A DNA stretch of 64,000 nt, from assembly GCF_947493765.1 (NCBI RefSeq), contig NZ_CANLSZ010000001.1, forward strand, positions 496,001 to 560,000. The letters run 5' to 3'. How positions within the stretch are numbered: the stretch's first letter is position 1; the number at the start of each line of letters is the position of its first letter. Both the position numbers and the translations under genes were made by a program. Of the stretch, positions 24,258-33,205 are shown in pieces. Source of the DNA: an uncultured Arthrobacter sp. (lineage in GTDB: Bacteria; Actinomycetota; Actinomycetes; Actinomycetales; Micrococcaceae). The notes below the pieces were generated by a model. The model was not told the DNA's origin. It ran no database searches and worked only from the letters and a program-made list of their open reading frames with translations.

Positions 24258-25412
24258 TCAGGGCGAGGCGCCGGCCAGACGGGCCACGGCGGCCTCGATC
24301 CGCTCGTCGGCGCCGGTCAGGGCGAACCGGACGAAGCCCTCGCCGGCGTCCCCGTAGAAGGAGCCGGGTCCGACGAGGATCCCCAGTCCGGCGAGCCACT
24401 CGATGGTCTCCCACGTCGGCTTCCCGCTCGTGGCCCAGAGGTACAGCCCGGCGTCGGAGCCGTGGACCGTGAAGCCGGCTCCCCGGAGCGCCGGGAGGAG
24501 CCGAGCCCGACGGCGGCGGTAGCGGTCCTTCTGCTCCTCGACGTGCGCGTCGTCCCCGAGCGCCACGCGCATCGCCTCCTGCACGGGGTACGGGACGATC
24601 ATGCCCGCGTGCTTGCGGGAGTTGACGAGGCTCGCGACGAGCGCCGGATCCCCCGCGGTGAAGGCGGCCCGGTACCCGGCGAGATTGGACTGCTTGCTCA
24701 GCGAGTAGACCGCCAGCAGGAGCTCGTGGGAGTCCCCGCAGACCCGCGGGTCCAGGATGCTGGGGACGGCGCTGCCCGACTCCGCCGCATCCCAGCGCCC
24801 CCACCCGAGTTCGCCGTAGCACTCGTCGGAGGCGACGACGGCGCCGAGCGCCCGGGCGTCGTCCACGATGCTGCGCAGCTGGTCGGCGTCGAGCACCTCG
24901 CCCGTCGGGTTGCCCGGGGAGTTGATCCACACCAGGCGCACCCGGTCACGGATGTCCTGCGGCAGCTCGGCGAGGGAGTCGGATGCCACGGGAGTGGCTC
25001 CTGCGAGGTGGGCGCCGATGTCGTAGGTGGGATACGCGATGGCGGGGCGCACGACGACGTCGCCCTCCCCCAGGCCGAGCAGGAGCGGGAGCCAGGCGAC
25101 GAGCTCCTTGGAGCCCACGGTCGGCAGGATGTCCTGCGGGTCCAGACCGGGCACGCCCCTGCGCCGGGCGAACCAGGCACTGACGGCCTGCCGCAGCGCG
25201 AGGGTCCCGTGGGTGGTGGGGTAGCCGTGGGCATCGGCGGCAGCGCCGAGGGCCTCCTGGATCAGCGCGGGCGTCGGATCGACGGGCGTGCCGATCGACA
25301 GGTCCACCACGCCGTCCGGGTGCCGTGCCGCGATCTCCTGGAAGGGCGCCATGGAGTCCCATGGGTACCCGGGCAGCTGCAGGCCGAACGGCGTCGGCTC
25401 CCGGCCCGCCAC
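24258..25412 (-). CDS. dapC: N-succinyl-diaminopimelate aminotransferase
   Basis: A 384-residue fold-type I PLP aminotransferase, the step between DapD and DapE in lysine/DAP synthesis. The PLP lysine is in VYSLSKQSNLAGYR (about residue 222); NSPGNPTGEVL and SDECYGELGW supply the other cofactor contacts. GTG 25412 follows the ferredoxin stop with no gap, so the two genes are tightly coupled. The same fdx-dapC pairing is known from mycobacteria and other actinobacteria. With dapE and dapD, three pathway genes lie within 8 kb. Confidence 0.92.
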   Translation of the reverse strand: MAGREPTPFGLQLPGYPWDSMAPFQEIAARHPDGVVDLSIGTPVDPTPALIQEALGAAADAHGYPTTHGTLALRQAVSAWFARRRGVPGLDPQDILPTVGSKELVAWLPLLLGLGEGDVVVRPAIAYPTYDIGAHLAGATPVASDSLAELPQDIRDRVRLVWINSPGNPTGEVLDADQLRSIVDDARALGAVVASDECYGELGWGRWDAAESGSAVPSILDPRVCGDSHELLLAVYSLSKQSNLAGYRAAFTAGDPALVASLVNSRKHAGMIVPYPVQEAMRVALGDDAHVEEQKDRYRRRRARLLPALRGAGFTVHGSDAGLYLWATSGKPTWETIEWLAGLGILVGPGSFYGDAGEGFVRFALTGADERIEAAVARLAGASP

Positions 25413-25739
25413 CTACGCGGGTTGGTTCTGCGGCGGCAGGACGGCGATGATCGGGTGGTCGAAGCCCGTGTTGCCGACCTTCGCGGCTCCACCGGGTGAA
25501 CCGAGTTCGTCGAAGAACTCCACATTGGCCTTGTAGTACTCGGCCCACTGCTCCGGGGTGTCGTCCTCGTAGTAGATGGCCTCGACCGGGCACACGGGCT
25601 CGCAGGCGCCGCAGTCCACGCACTCGTCGGGGTGGATGTAGAGCGATCGCTCACCCTCGTAGATGCAGTCGACCGGGCATTCCTCGATACAGGCCTTGTC
25701 CTTGACATCGACGCACGGCTGCGCGATTACGTAGGTCAC
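25413..25739 (-). CDS. fdxA: 7Fe ferredoxin
   Basis: A 108-residue electron carrier. The N-terminal cluster region reads QPCVDVKDKACIEECPVDC (Cys spacing of a 3Fe-4S site plus the donor to the second cluster), and CVDCGACEPVCP supplies a 4Fe-4S site. The length fits the 105-110 residues usual for actinobacterial 7Fe ferredoxins. I chose GTG 25739 (MTYVIAQPC); the open frame to 25778 adds an unlikely QTQSQGK segment. A purine-rich AAGGAAAGG lies somewhat far upstream. It is first in an operon with dapC. Confidence 0.93.
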   Translation of the reverse strand: MTYVIAQPCVDVKDKACIEECPVDCIYEGERSLYIHPDECVDCGACEPVCPVEAIYYEDDTPEQWAEYYKANVEFFDELGSPGGAAKVGNTGFDHPIIAVLPPQNQPA

Positions 25740-25863
25740 TTCCCACGCCTTTCCTTGTGACTGGGTCTGCGGATGCACTCCTCGGTGCGGTCTCCAGCTT
25801 AACGCACCGGCGCCGAGCGCTCCTGCCCGCGTCCTCCGGAGCCGGCCGGCGGGGCGCTGCGGC

Positions 25864-25869
25864 TACCCT
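25864..25869 (+). promoter_or_regulatory. -10 box TACCCT of the 84-residue gene
   Basis: TACCCT ends exactly 6 nt before the GTG at 25876, indicating a leaderless mRNA. Confidence 0.45.
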
Positions 25870-25875
25870 TGACGT

Positions 25876-26130
25876 GTGCAGACACCCGGTGAGTTCCTCG
25901 CCACGCTCCCCCTGGGAACCAGGGTGGTCGTCCGGCACCGCATCGGCGGGGGCGTCACGGACTCCCTCGGCGACCTGCTGGCCCTCGGTGCCTCCAGCTG
26001 CACGGTGCGTACCCGGCGCGGCGACGACGTCGTCCTGCTCGACGACGTCACCGCGGCGAAGCCCGTGCCGCCCGCCCCGCCACGACGCGCGCCGCGGCGC
26101 CGGCCCCCGGGTGACCTAACGGGCGACTGA
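25876..26130 (+). CDS. small SH3-like protein of unknown function
   Basis: An 84-residue protein, MQTPGEFLATLPLGTRVVVR and so on. The first 60 residues (GTRVVVRHRIGGGVTDSLGD, then TVRTRRGDDVVLLDDVTAAK) resemble the small SH3-like barrel found at the N-terminus of some actinobacterial GNAT acetyltransferases (Rv0428c-like). Here it stands alone without the catalytic domain, ending in a Pro/Arg tail. GTG start; the leaderless box supports it. It is divergent from fdxA. Confidence 0.7.
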   Translation: MQTPGEFLATLPLGTRVVVRHRIGGGVTDSLGDLLALGASSCTVRTRRGDDVVLLDDVTAAKPVPPAPPRRAPRRRPPGDLTGD

Positions 26131-26214
26131 CGAACGAGGCAGGTGACCGACCGGGCGAATGACGGCCGGGGCAGGTGACGGATCGAAGACCTCGGCCCGG
26201 ACCTCGGACTGCTG

Positions 26215-26255
26215 CGATTGGGAGACCCAATCGGTCACACCGGCTCCCGTAGAAT
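26215..26255 (+). promoter_or_regulatory. palindromic operator and -10 box of the HTH gene
   Basis: The inverted repeat CGATTGGG-N3-CCCAATCG (26215-26233) covers the expected -35 position. It lies 16 bp before the -10 box TAGAAT (26250-26255), which ends 6 nt before the ATG at 26262. The placement suggests autorepression by the regulator encoded next. Confidence 0.55.
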
Positions 26256-26261
26256 CGTGGC

Positions 26262-26756
26262 ATGGACGGCGACGAGGAGCTCCAGGCGCGGGCCCGCGCG
26301 CTGAGTTCGCCCGTCCGGCTCCGGATCCTGCGCCTCTGTCTCCACCGACCGAGGACGAACAAGGAGATCGCCCAGACGCTCGCGCTCAACCCGGCGACGG
26401 CCCTGCACCACGTCCGCACCCTCCTGTCCACGGGCTTCCTCGTGGCCGGTGAGGCCCGCAGCGGCAAGCGCGGCGCGCGGGAGATCCCCTACCGCGCCAC
26501 CGGGTTGTCCTGGAGCAGCCGGGTGCCCGACTCCGCTCCCGTGCTCGTGGAGACCTTCCTCCAGGAGATCGAGGGACTGCAGCCGGCGGAGATCGAGGTG
26601 TGGAGACTGGGCGTCCGGCTCAACCGCGGCCATCGGGCGGAGCTGCTCGGCCGCCTGCAGGCGGTCCTCGACGAGTACGTCCGCCGGGGTCCCGACGAGG
26701 ACGGCGAGGCCACGTCCATCATGCTGGCGCATCATCCTGACCGGACGGCCGACTGA
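26262..26756 (+). CDS. ArsR-like winged-helix transcriptional regulator
   Basis: A 164-residue protein. Residues about 5-75 form a winged helix-turn-helix (ARALSSPVRLRILRLCLHRP, then TNKEIAQTLALNPATALHHV) of the ArsR/HTH_20 type, with a basic wing. The C-terminal 80 residues are a helical domain with no recognised ligand site and no Cys, so it is probably not a metal sensor. It is convergent with a small membrane-protein gene, and their 3' ends overlap by 38 bp. A perfect 8-bp inverted repeat sits over its promoter. Confidence 0.82.
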   Translation: MDGDEELQARARALSSPVRLRILRLCLHRPRTNKEIAQTLALNPATALHHVRTLLSTGFLVAGEARSGKRGAREIPYRATGLSWSSRVPDSAPVLVETFLQEIEGLQPAEIEVWRLGVRLNRGHRAELLGRLQAVLDEYVRRGPDEDGEATSIMLAHHPDRTAD

Positions 26757-27204
26757 CCGCGGGACGAGGAGCACTCCGGCGCCGTGGGCGCAGCACCACG
26801 GAGCCCACCACCACCGCCACCAGCGTGACCACGAGGACTCCGAACAACCACAGATTCCCGGCCAGGGCCGTCCCCGGAGCCATCTCGGAGGAGCCCGTCA
26901 GGATCAGTGTCCTGGGGGACGTGGAGAGCAGGGCGACGACGCCGTACGCCACTGCGCCCGACACCGCGCTCATGATCACGTTCCGGGCCCAGAGACCGCT
27001 GAGCAGGAAGAGGCTCGACGCGAGGAGCAGCGCCCCGAGGGCCCCGACCGGCAGCTGGGCGCCGCCGACCACCAGGAGCTGGGCATGGAGCAGGGTCCCG
27101 AGGATCCCCGCCGCCCCGCCGGCCGCCACGGCGCCGGGCAGTCCCCGGAACGACGGACGCCGGTCCCGCCCCACAGGGGAGGTACCGGCGTCGTCGTCGT
27201 GCAT
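26719..27204 (-). CDS. small four-helix membrane protein
   Basis: A 161-residue integral membrane protein with about four hydrophobic helices (residues about 20-45, 48-68, 72-95 and 115-140) and short charged ends. It has no family motif I recognise. The start is ATG 27204 (MHDDDAGTSPVG), 14 nt after the typA stop, so it is probably co-transcribed with typA; the ribosome site is weak. The last 38 bp overlap the convergent HTH gene. Confidence 0.65.
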   Translation of the reverse strand: MHDDDAGTSPVGRDRRPSFRGLPGAVAAGGAAGILGTLLHAQLLVVGGAQLPVGALGALLLASSLFLLSGLWARNVIMSAVSGAVAYGVVALLSTSPRTLILTGSSEMAPGTALAGNLWLFGVLVVTLVAVVVGSVVLRPRRRSAPRPAVSRPSGQDDAPA

Positions 27205-27218
27205 GGGGCCGTCTCGCG

Positions 27219-29135
27219 CTAGGCGCGGGCGCGGGACCGCGAGGCCCGCATGCGCTCGTTGGCGTCGAGGATGACCTTGCGGATCCGGATGGACTCCGGC
27301 GTCACCTCGACGCACTCGTCCTCCCGCGCGAACTCGAGGGACTCCTCGAGGGTGAGGTTGCGCGGCGGGGTGAGGTTCTCGAAGGAGTCCGACGACGCCG
27401 CACGCATGTTGGTGAGCTTCTTCTCCTTCGTGATGTTGACCTCCATGTCGTCGGCGCGTGAGTTCTCGCCGACGATCATGCCCTCGTACACCTCGGAGGT
27501 GGGCTGCACGAAGAACGAGCCCCGCTCCTGCAGGTTGATCATCGCGAACGGTGTCACCACGCCCGCACGATCCGCGATCATGGAGCCGTTGGTGCGGTAC
27601 TCGATGTCACCGGCCCAGGCCTCGTACCCCTCGGAGATCGACGCGGCGATCCCGGAGCCGCGGGTGTCGGTCAGGAAGCGCGTCCGGAAGCCGATGAGGC
27701 CGCGGGCGGGCACGGTGAACTCCATGCGGACCCAGCCCGTACCGTGGTTGGCCATGTTGGTCATGCGGCCCTTGCGCGCGGCCAGCAGCTGCGTGACGCC
27801 GCCCAGGTACTCCTCGGGGACGTCGATGGTCATGTGCTCCATGGGCTCGTGGACCTTGCCGTCCACGGTCCGGGTGACCACCTGCGGCTTGCCGACGGTC
27901 AGCTCGAAGCCCTCGCGGCGCATCTGCTCCACGAGGATGGCCAGGGCCAGCTCGCCGCGGCCCTGGACCTCCCAGGCGTCGGGGCGGGCCGTGGGGAGCA
28001 CGCGGAGCGAGACGTTGCCGATCAGCTCCTTGTCGAGGCGGTCCTTGACCTGGCGGGCGGTCACCTTGGCTCCCTTGACCCTGCCGGCGAGCGGCGAGGT
28101 GTTGATGCCGATGGTGACGGAGATCGCGGGATCGTCGACGGTGATCAGCGGCAGCGGCTGCGGGTTGTCGACGTCGGTCAGGGTCTCGCCGATGGTGATG
28201 CCCTCGATCCCGGCGACGGCCACGATCTCTCCGGGGCCGGCAGAATCGGTGGGCACGCGGTCGAGCGCCTTCGTGGCGAGGAGCTCGGTGATCTTCACGG
28301 TCTTCAGCTCGCCGTTCTGGCGGGCCCAGGCAACCTGCTGGCCCTTGCGCAGCGTGCCGTTGAAGATCCGCAGCAGCGCCAGGCGGCCCAGGAAGGGTGA
28401 GGCATCCAGGTTGGTGACGTGGGCCTGCAGCACACCCTCGGGGTCGTACCGGGGCGCCGGGATGTGCTCGATGATCGTCTGGAACAGGGGCTCCAGGTTG
28501 TCGTTCGAGGGCACGCTGCCGTCGGCGGGCTGCTCGAGCGAGGCCGCCCCCGCGCGGGCCGCGGCGTACACCACGGGCACGTTCAGGATCGAGTCGAGGT
28601 CGAGATCGGGAACCTCGTCGGCCAGATCGGAGGCGAGGCCGAGCAGGAGGTCCATGGACTCGCTGACGACCTCCTCGATGCGGGAGTCGGGGCGGTCGGT
28701 CTTGTTGACCAGCAGTACCACGGGAAGCTTGGCGGCCAGCGCCTTGCGGAGCACGAAGCGGGTCTGGGGCAGGGGGCCCTCGGAGGCATCCACCAGCAGC
28801 ACCACACCGTCGACCATGGAGAGGCCGCGTTCCACCTCGCCGCCGAAGTCGGCGTGGCCCGGGGTGTCGATGACGTTGATGGTGATGGTCTCACCGTTGG
28901 CGGAGGGGCCGTCGTAGAACACCGTGGTGTTCTTGGCGAGGATGGTGATGCCCTTCTCGCGCTCGAGATCGCCGGAATCCATGACGCGCTCCGCCACGTC
29001 GCCGTGGGCCGCGAAGGAGTTGGTCTGCTTGAGCATGGCGTCGACCAGGGTGGTTTTTCCGTGGTCAACGTGGGCCACGATGGCTACGTTGCGGAGATCG
29101 CTGCGGACAGCGGTGTTGCCTGCGGTTTCAGACAT
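27219..29135 (-). CDS. typA: ribosome-associated GTPase TypA/BipA
   Basis: A 638-residue translational GTPase linked to 50S assembly and growth under stress. The G domain has AIVAHVDHGKTTLVD (G1), GITILAKNT (G2), DTPGHADFGGEV (G3), VNKTDRPDSR (G4) and a fifth loop near residue 165. EF-Tu-like domain II, then EF-G-like domains III and V, then the BipA-specific C-terminal domain follow (KLTNMRAASSDSFENL). I chose ATG 29135 (MSETAGNTAVRSDLRN); the open frame to 29192 is less family-like. Confidence 0.95.
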   Translation of the reverse strand: MSETAGNTAVRSDLRNVAIVAHVDHGKTTLVDAMLKQTNSFAAHGDVAERVMDSGDLEREKGITILAKNTTVFYDGPSANGETITINVIDTPGHADFGGEVERGLSMVDGVVLLVDASEGPLPQTRFVLRKALAAKLPVVLLVNKTDRPDSRIEEVVSESMDLLLGLASDLADEVPDLDLDSILNVPVVYAAARAGAASLEQPADGSVPSNDNLEPLFQTIIEHIPAPRYDPEGVLQAHVTNLDASPFLGRLALLRIFNGTLRKGQQVAWARQNGELKTVKITELLATKALDRVPTDSAGPGEIVAVAGIEGITIGETLTDVDNPQPLPLITVDDPAISVTIGINTSPLAGRVKGAKVTARQVKDRLDKELIGNVSLRVLPTARPDAWEVQGRGELALAILVEQMRREGFELTVGKPQVVTRTVDGKVHEPMEHMTIDVPEEYLGGVTQLLAARKGRMTNMANHGTGWVRMEFTVPARGLIGFRTRFLTDTRGSGIAASISEGYEAWAGDIEYRTNGSMIADRAGVVTPFAMINLQERGSFFVQPTSEVYEGMIVGENSRADDMEVNITKEKKLTNMRAASSDSFENLTPPRNLTLEESLEFAREDECVEVTPESIRIRKVILDANERMRASRSRARA

Positions 29136-29271
29136 GCGTAAGGACTCAATTCCGTGTCTACTGCGGGGAAAGTGGTGGCGGCTGCAGTGCACGCCTCACC
29201 ACATTCTAGGCGCTGGACAAAATCAGACCTAATGGACTCTGTCAATGCTCGTCCGGCAGCGGCCCCGGACA

Positions 29272-29309
29272 CACGACGGCGGTCCTCCCCGGGGAGGACC
29301 GCCGTCGTG
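29272..29309. terminator. 38-bp perfect palindrome, terminator of the BCCT gene
   Basis: A perfect inverted repeat with 19-bp arms and no spacer, 13 bp downstream of the BCCT stop (transcription is leftward). It separates that gene from the typA promoter. Allowing a 4-nt loop leaves a 17-bp stem. Confidence 0.8.
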
Positions 29310-29322
29310 CCCTGCGTGTGTG

Positions 29323-31101
29323 TCAGCTGTGCGGGTAGCGCCGCGGCTTCCGCGGAGCACCGGGCGTCGGTGTCTCGCCACCGGCCCGCAGGGTCTCCGC
29401 GGAGTAGTCGGCGAGGTGCTCCTGCACCTGCCGCTCCACCTGCCCGGACATGGACTCGCTGACCTGGTCGCTGACGCGCTCGGCCATCGCCGTGGTGGCC
29501 ACCCGCTGCAGGGCTGCCTCCTTGGCACGGTGCTCGCGGTGGAAGGCCTTCGCCGTTGCGACGGTCATGAGCAGCATCACGATGCTGAAGGGCAGGGCCG
29601 TCAGGATCGCGGCCGTCTGGATGGAACTCAGTCCGGTGTCGCCCACCAGCAGCAGGGACGTCGCGACGAGGGATGCCAGTACGGCCCAGAACACACGCAC
29701 CCAGTTCCGGGGATTGGCGTCGCCGCCGGTGGAGATCATGCTCATGACGAGCGCCCCGGAGTCGGCGGAGGTGATGAAGAAGATGGCGATCAGGATGATC
29801 GCCCCGATCAGGAGCGCCGGTCCACCCGGGAGATCGGTGAGCAGTCCGAACAGGGCGTTCTCGGTGTCCACCGACCCGTCGTCGGCCACCAGGCCACCCT
29901 GCCCGAAGATCTCGCGGTAGATGGCCGATCCGCCGAGCACGGCGAACCAGAGGAACCCGAGCGTGGTGGGGACCAACAGCACACCGGCCACGAACTCGCG
30001 GACCGTGCGGCCCTTGGAGATACGGGCGATGAAGATGCCCACGAACGGGGCCCAGGACATCCACCAGCCCCAGTAGAAGGTGCTCCACGCGGCCTGCCAG
30101 GCTTCGCCCTCGGCCCCGGCGAACGCGAGGGTGTTGAAGGTCAGGCCGACGACGTTCTGCAGGTAGTTGCCGATCGACTGGACGAACTCGCGCAGCAGGA
30201 AGAGGGTGGGCCCGGCGAAGAGCACCACGAGCAGCAGGACGCCCGCGAGGACGAGGTTGATGTTGGAGAGCCACTTCATGCCCTTGCCCACCCCGGAGAC
30301 CACCGAGAGGATCGTCAGTGCCGTGATGGCCAGGATCAGACCCACCTGGGTGGCCTTGGTCGCGGCGAGGATACCGGCGCTGTCGAGGCCCGAGGAGATC
30401 TGGAGGACACCGAGGCCCAGCGAGGTGGCCACACCGAACAGCGTGCCCACGAGTGCGACGACGTCGATGGCGTGGCCCCAGCCGCCCTTGACGCGATCAC
30501 CGAGCAGCGGCTCGAGGGTCCAGCGGATGGAGATGGGGCGGCCGCGGCGGTGCACGGCGTAGGCGATGGACAGCCCGACGACCACGTAGATGCTCCAGGC
30601 GTGCAGCCCCCAGTGGAGGAACGTCTGCGTGATGGCCTGCTGGCCGAGCTCCACCTCCGATCCGGTGACACCGGGACGTGGGCTCGCGAAGTGGTTCAGC
30701 GGTTCTGCGACGCCCCAGAACACGAGGCCGATGCCCATACCTGCGGCGAAGAGGAGGGCGAACCAGGACATCGTGGAGAACTCGGGCTTGTCATCGTCCT
30801 TGCCCAGCCGGATATCACCGTAGCGACTGAATCCGACCCACAGGGAGAAGATGACGAAGAAGGCGACGAGGGCCACGTAGTACCAGCCGAAGGCACCGAT
30901 CACGTTCTCCTGGATACCCGCGAAGAGAGCGGCGGCGGAGTCGGGGGCGATGAGCGCGTAGGCCACGAAGACCACGATCAGGACGGAGGCAGGGATGAAG
31001 ACGGGCAGGGCCAGTCGTGCTCTCCGGGCGGGGCGTTCCCGCTCCTCCGCCGTCTGCTGGGGCGGACTGGCGACAGCCTCGTCCCGGGACTTGATACTCA
31101 C
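29323..31101 (-). CDS. BCCT-family betaine/choline/carnitine transporter
   Basis: A 592-residue secondary transporter with about 12 helices that takes up compatible solutes, probably Na+-coupled. Family marks are GMGIGLVFWGVAEPLNH (about residue 140), a Trp-rich helix WGWWMSWAPFVGIFIARISK (about 370) and FFITSADSGALVMSM (about 455). The charged C-terminal tail of about 80 residues (RVSDQVSESMSGQVERQVQE and so on) could act as an osmosensor as in BetP, but is shorter. GTG 31101 has AAGGAG about 9 nt upstream. Confidence 0.92.
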   Translation of the reverse strand: MSIKSRDEAVASPPQQTAEERERPARRARLALPVFIPASVLIVVFVAYALIAPDSAAALFAGIQENVIGAFGWYYVALVAFFVIFSLWVGFSRYGDIRLGKDDDKPEFSTMSWFALLFAAGMGIGLVFWGVAEPLNHFASPRPGVTGSEVELGQQAITQTFLHWGLHAWSIYVVVGLSIAYAVHRRGRPISIRWTLEPLLGDRVKGGWGHAIDVVALVGTLFGVATSLGLGVLQISSGLDSAGILAATKATQVGLILAITALTILSVVSGVGKGMKWLSNINLVLAGVLLLVVLFAGPTLFLLREFVQSIGNYLQNVVGLTFNTLAFAGAEGEAWQAAWSTFYWGWWMSWAPFVGIFIARISKGRTVREFVAGVLLVPTTLGFLWFAVLGGSAIYREIFGQGGLVADDGSVDTENALFGLLTDLPGGPALLIGAIILIAIFFITSADSGALVMSMISTGGDANPRNWVRVFWAVLASLVATSLLLVGDTGLSSIQTAAILTALPFSIVMLLMTVATAKAFHREHRAKEAALQRVATTAMAERVSDQVSESMSGQVERQVQEHLADYSAETLRAGGETPTPGAPRKPRRYPHS

Positions 31102-31477
31102 GGATGTTCTCCTTCTGACGTGCGACGTGCCTCTGGCACAGGGCTGCGATCCGGGCTTCGGACCTGAGGTCAGCTATCCAGAGTACAGAGGAGGCCACGA
31201 TCCGGGAGGTGGGGCGGGCGCTCTCCAGGCGCGGATGAGGCCCGGATACCCGCGGTCATCTCTCAGGAAACCCTACGGAGGGCTGGAAGCGTAAGGATAT
31301 GGCGCCCGCGTCGGAATGGGGAGGCGCGCCGATCAGTGACAGCCCAATCGTTACACTCGGGGCCTCTTTCTCCTGCTACGGCGGCCCCTCCTCCGGACAG
31401 GGCACTGAGCGGCCCCCGGCATCGGGGGCCGCTCAGCAGCACGTGTCGACCCGTCCGGCCGGTGGACCGGACCGGAA
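31102..31477. other. 376-bp intergenic region upstream of the BCCT gene
   Basis: It holds the promoter of the BCCT gene and the end of the downstream peptide-importer operon. The only clear element is the hairpin at 31405-31436. No ORF with a ribosome site and no RNA gene is visible. Confidence 0.6.
31405..31436 (-). terminator. terminator of the first peptide ABC operon
   Basis: A perfect 14-bp stem (31405-31418 with 31423-31436) and a 4-nt GCAT loop, about 40 bp past the stop of the double-ATPase gene. Confidence 0.75.
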
Positions 31478-33205
31478 TCAGGCTGCCTCGGGTGGCAGCT
31501 CCAGACCGGCACCCGGGATGGCCGCCAGCAGGGCCTGCGTGTACGCGGTCTGCGGGTTGTCGAACACCTCGTCCGTGGTGCCCTGTTCCACGAGGCGCCC
31601 CTTCTCCATGACGGCGACGTGGTCGGCGATCTGCCGCACCACCGCCAGGTCGTGGGTGATGAAGAGATAGCTCAGCCCGAGCTCGGACTGCAGATCGGCC
31701 AGCAGATTCAGGATCTGTGCCTGCACCAGCACGTCGAGGGCGGAGACGGCCTCGTCGCAGATGACCACCTCGGGGTCCAGCGCCAGCGCGCGGGCGATCG
31801 CCACGCGCTGCCGCTGTCCGCCCGAGAGCTCGTTCGGGAACCGCTGCATCATCGAGGACGGCAGCGCCACCTGGTCGAGCAGTTCGCGGACCTTCTTCTC
31901 GCGGCTCTTCGAGTCGCCGATACCGTGGACCCGCAGGGGCTCCTCGATGGTCCGGTAGATGTTGTACATCGGGTCGAGGGACCCGTAGGGATCCTGGAAG
32001 ATCGGCTGGACCCTCCGGCGGAAGTCGAACAGGTCCTTCCGGCCCAGGGTGGTGATGTCCACGCCGTCGAAGCGGATGCTGCCCGACGTCGCGTCCTCGA
32101 GTCCCAGGACCATCTTCGCGACCGTCGACTTGCCCGACCCGGACTCGCCCACCACAGCTGTGGTGGTGCCCCGCTGGACCGAGAAGGACACGTCGTCCAC
32201 CGCGGTGAAGTCGGTGGACCTGCCCCAGCTGCCCCGCAGCTTGAAGACCTTGGTGAGGTCCGACACCTCGATCACGGAGTCCTTCGCCGCGTCGACGGGC
32301 ACGGCGGGAGCCAGGTCGTCCCCGGTCACCACGTGCGCCTTCTTCGCCGACGCGATGCGCCGCGAGGCGATGGACGGTGCCGACGCCACGAGCTTCTGCG
32401 TGTACGGGTGGCGTGGGTTGGTCAGCAGTTCCAGGGCGGGGCCCGCCTCCACGACCTGTCCCCGGTACATCACGATCACCTTGTGCGCGCGTTCCGCGGC
32501 GAGGCCGAGATCGTGCGTGATGAGCAGGACGGCGGTGCCGAGCTGTTCGGTCATCGTGTCGAGGTGGTCGAGGATCTGGCGCTGGACGGTGACGTCCAGC
32601 GCCGACGTCGGCTCGTCGGCGATGAGCAGGCGCGGCCGGCAGGACAGGCCGATCGCGATCAGCGCACGCTGGCGCATGCCCCCCGAGAACTCGTGGGGGT
32701 ACTGGTTGGCGCGGGACTCGGCATCCGGCAGACCCGCTTCCTCGAGTACCTTCGCCACGTCCTGGGGGCCGCTGGGCAGGCCGTTGGCCCGCAGCGTCTC
32801 CCGGACCTGGAAGCCGATCTTCCACACCGGGTTCAGGTTGGACATCGGGTCCTGCGGCACCATGCCGATCGAGGACCCCCGCAGCTCCACGATCCGCTTC
32901 CGGGAGGCGCGGGTGATGTCCTCGCCGTCGAAGATGATGCTGCCGTTGGAGACCCGTCCGTTGCCGGGCAGGAGGCCGATGGCCGCGAGCGCCGTCGTCG
33001 ACTTGCCCGACCCCGACTCCCCCACGATGGCGACGGTCTCCCCCGGCATCACGGTCAGGTGTGCGTTGCGCACCGCCTCGACGTCGCCGTTCGAGGTGGC
33101 GAAGGTGATGGCGAGATCGCGCAGCTCGAGCAGGGGCACTGCATCATCCGCGCCGGGTCGCGGCGTGCTGCCGCGGACGTCGTCCATGCCGATACTGTGG
33201 CTCAT
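31478..33205 (-). CDS. peptide-type ABC transporter, fused double ATPase (system 1)
   Basis: A 575-residue fusion of a DppD-like and a DppF-like nucleotide-binding domain. Domain 1 (about residues 20-265) has Walker A GESGSGKST, signature FSGGMRQRALIAIGL and Walker [13 protein letters not shown]. Domain 2 (about 310-560) has [24 protein letters not shown] and VVICDEAVSALD. In domain 2 the Walker B loop reads DEAVS rather than DEPTS, but the catalytic Glu is kept. Each domain ends with an oligopeptide/dipeptide C-terminal extension. The ATG overlaps the permease stop (ATGA). Confidence 0.92.
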   Translation of the reverse strand: MSHSIGMDDVRGSTPRPGADDAVPLLELRDLAITFATSNGDVEAVRNAHLTVMPGETVAIVGESGSGKSTTALAAIGLLPGNGRVSNGSIIFDGEDITRASRKRIVELRGSSIGMVPQDPMSNLNPVWKIGFQVRETLRANGLPSGPQDVAKVLEEAGLPDAESRANQYPHEFSGGMRQRALIAIGLSCRPRLLIADEPTSALDVTVQRQILDHLDTMTEQLGTAVLLITHDLGLAAERAHKVIVMYRGQVVEAGPALELLTNPRHPYTQKLVASAPSIASRRIASAKKAHVVTGDDLAPAVPVDAAKDSVIEVSDLTKVFKLRGSWGRSTDFTAVDDVSFSVQRGTTTAVVGESGSGKSTVAKMVLGLEDATSGSIRFDGVDITTLGRKDLFDFRRRVQPIFQDPYGSLDPMYNIYRTIEEPLRVHGIGDSKSREKKVRELLDQVALPSSMMQRFPNELSGGQRQRVAIARALALDPEVVICDEAVSALDVLVQAQILNLLADLQSELGLSYLFITHDLAVVRQIADHVAVMEKGRLVEQGTTDEVFDNPQTAYTQALLAAIPGAGLELPPEAA

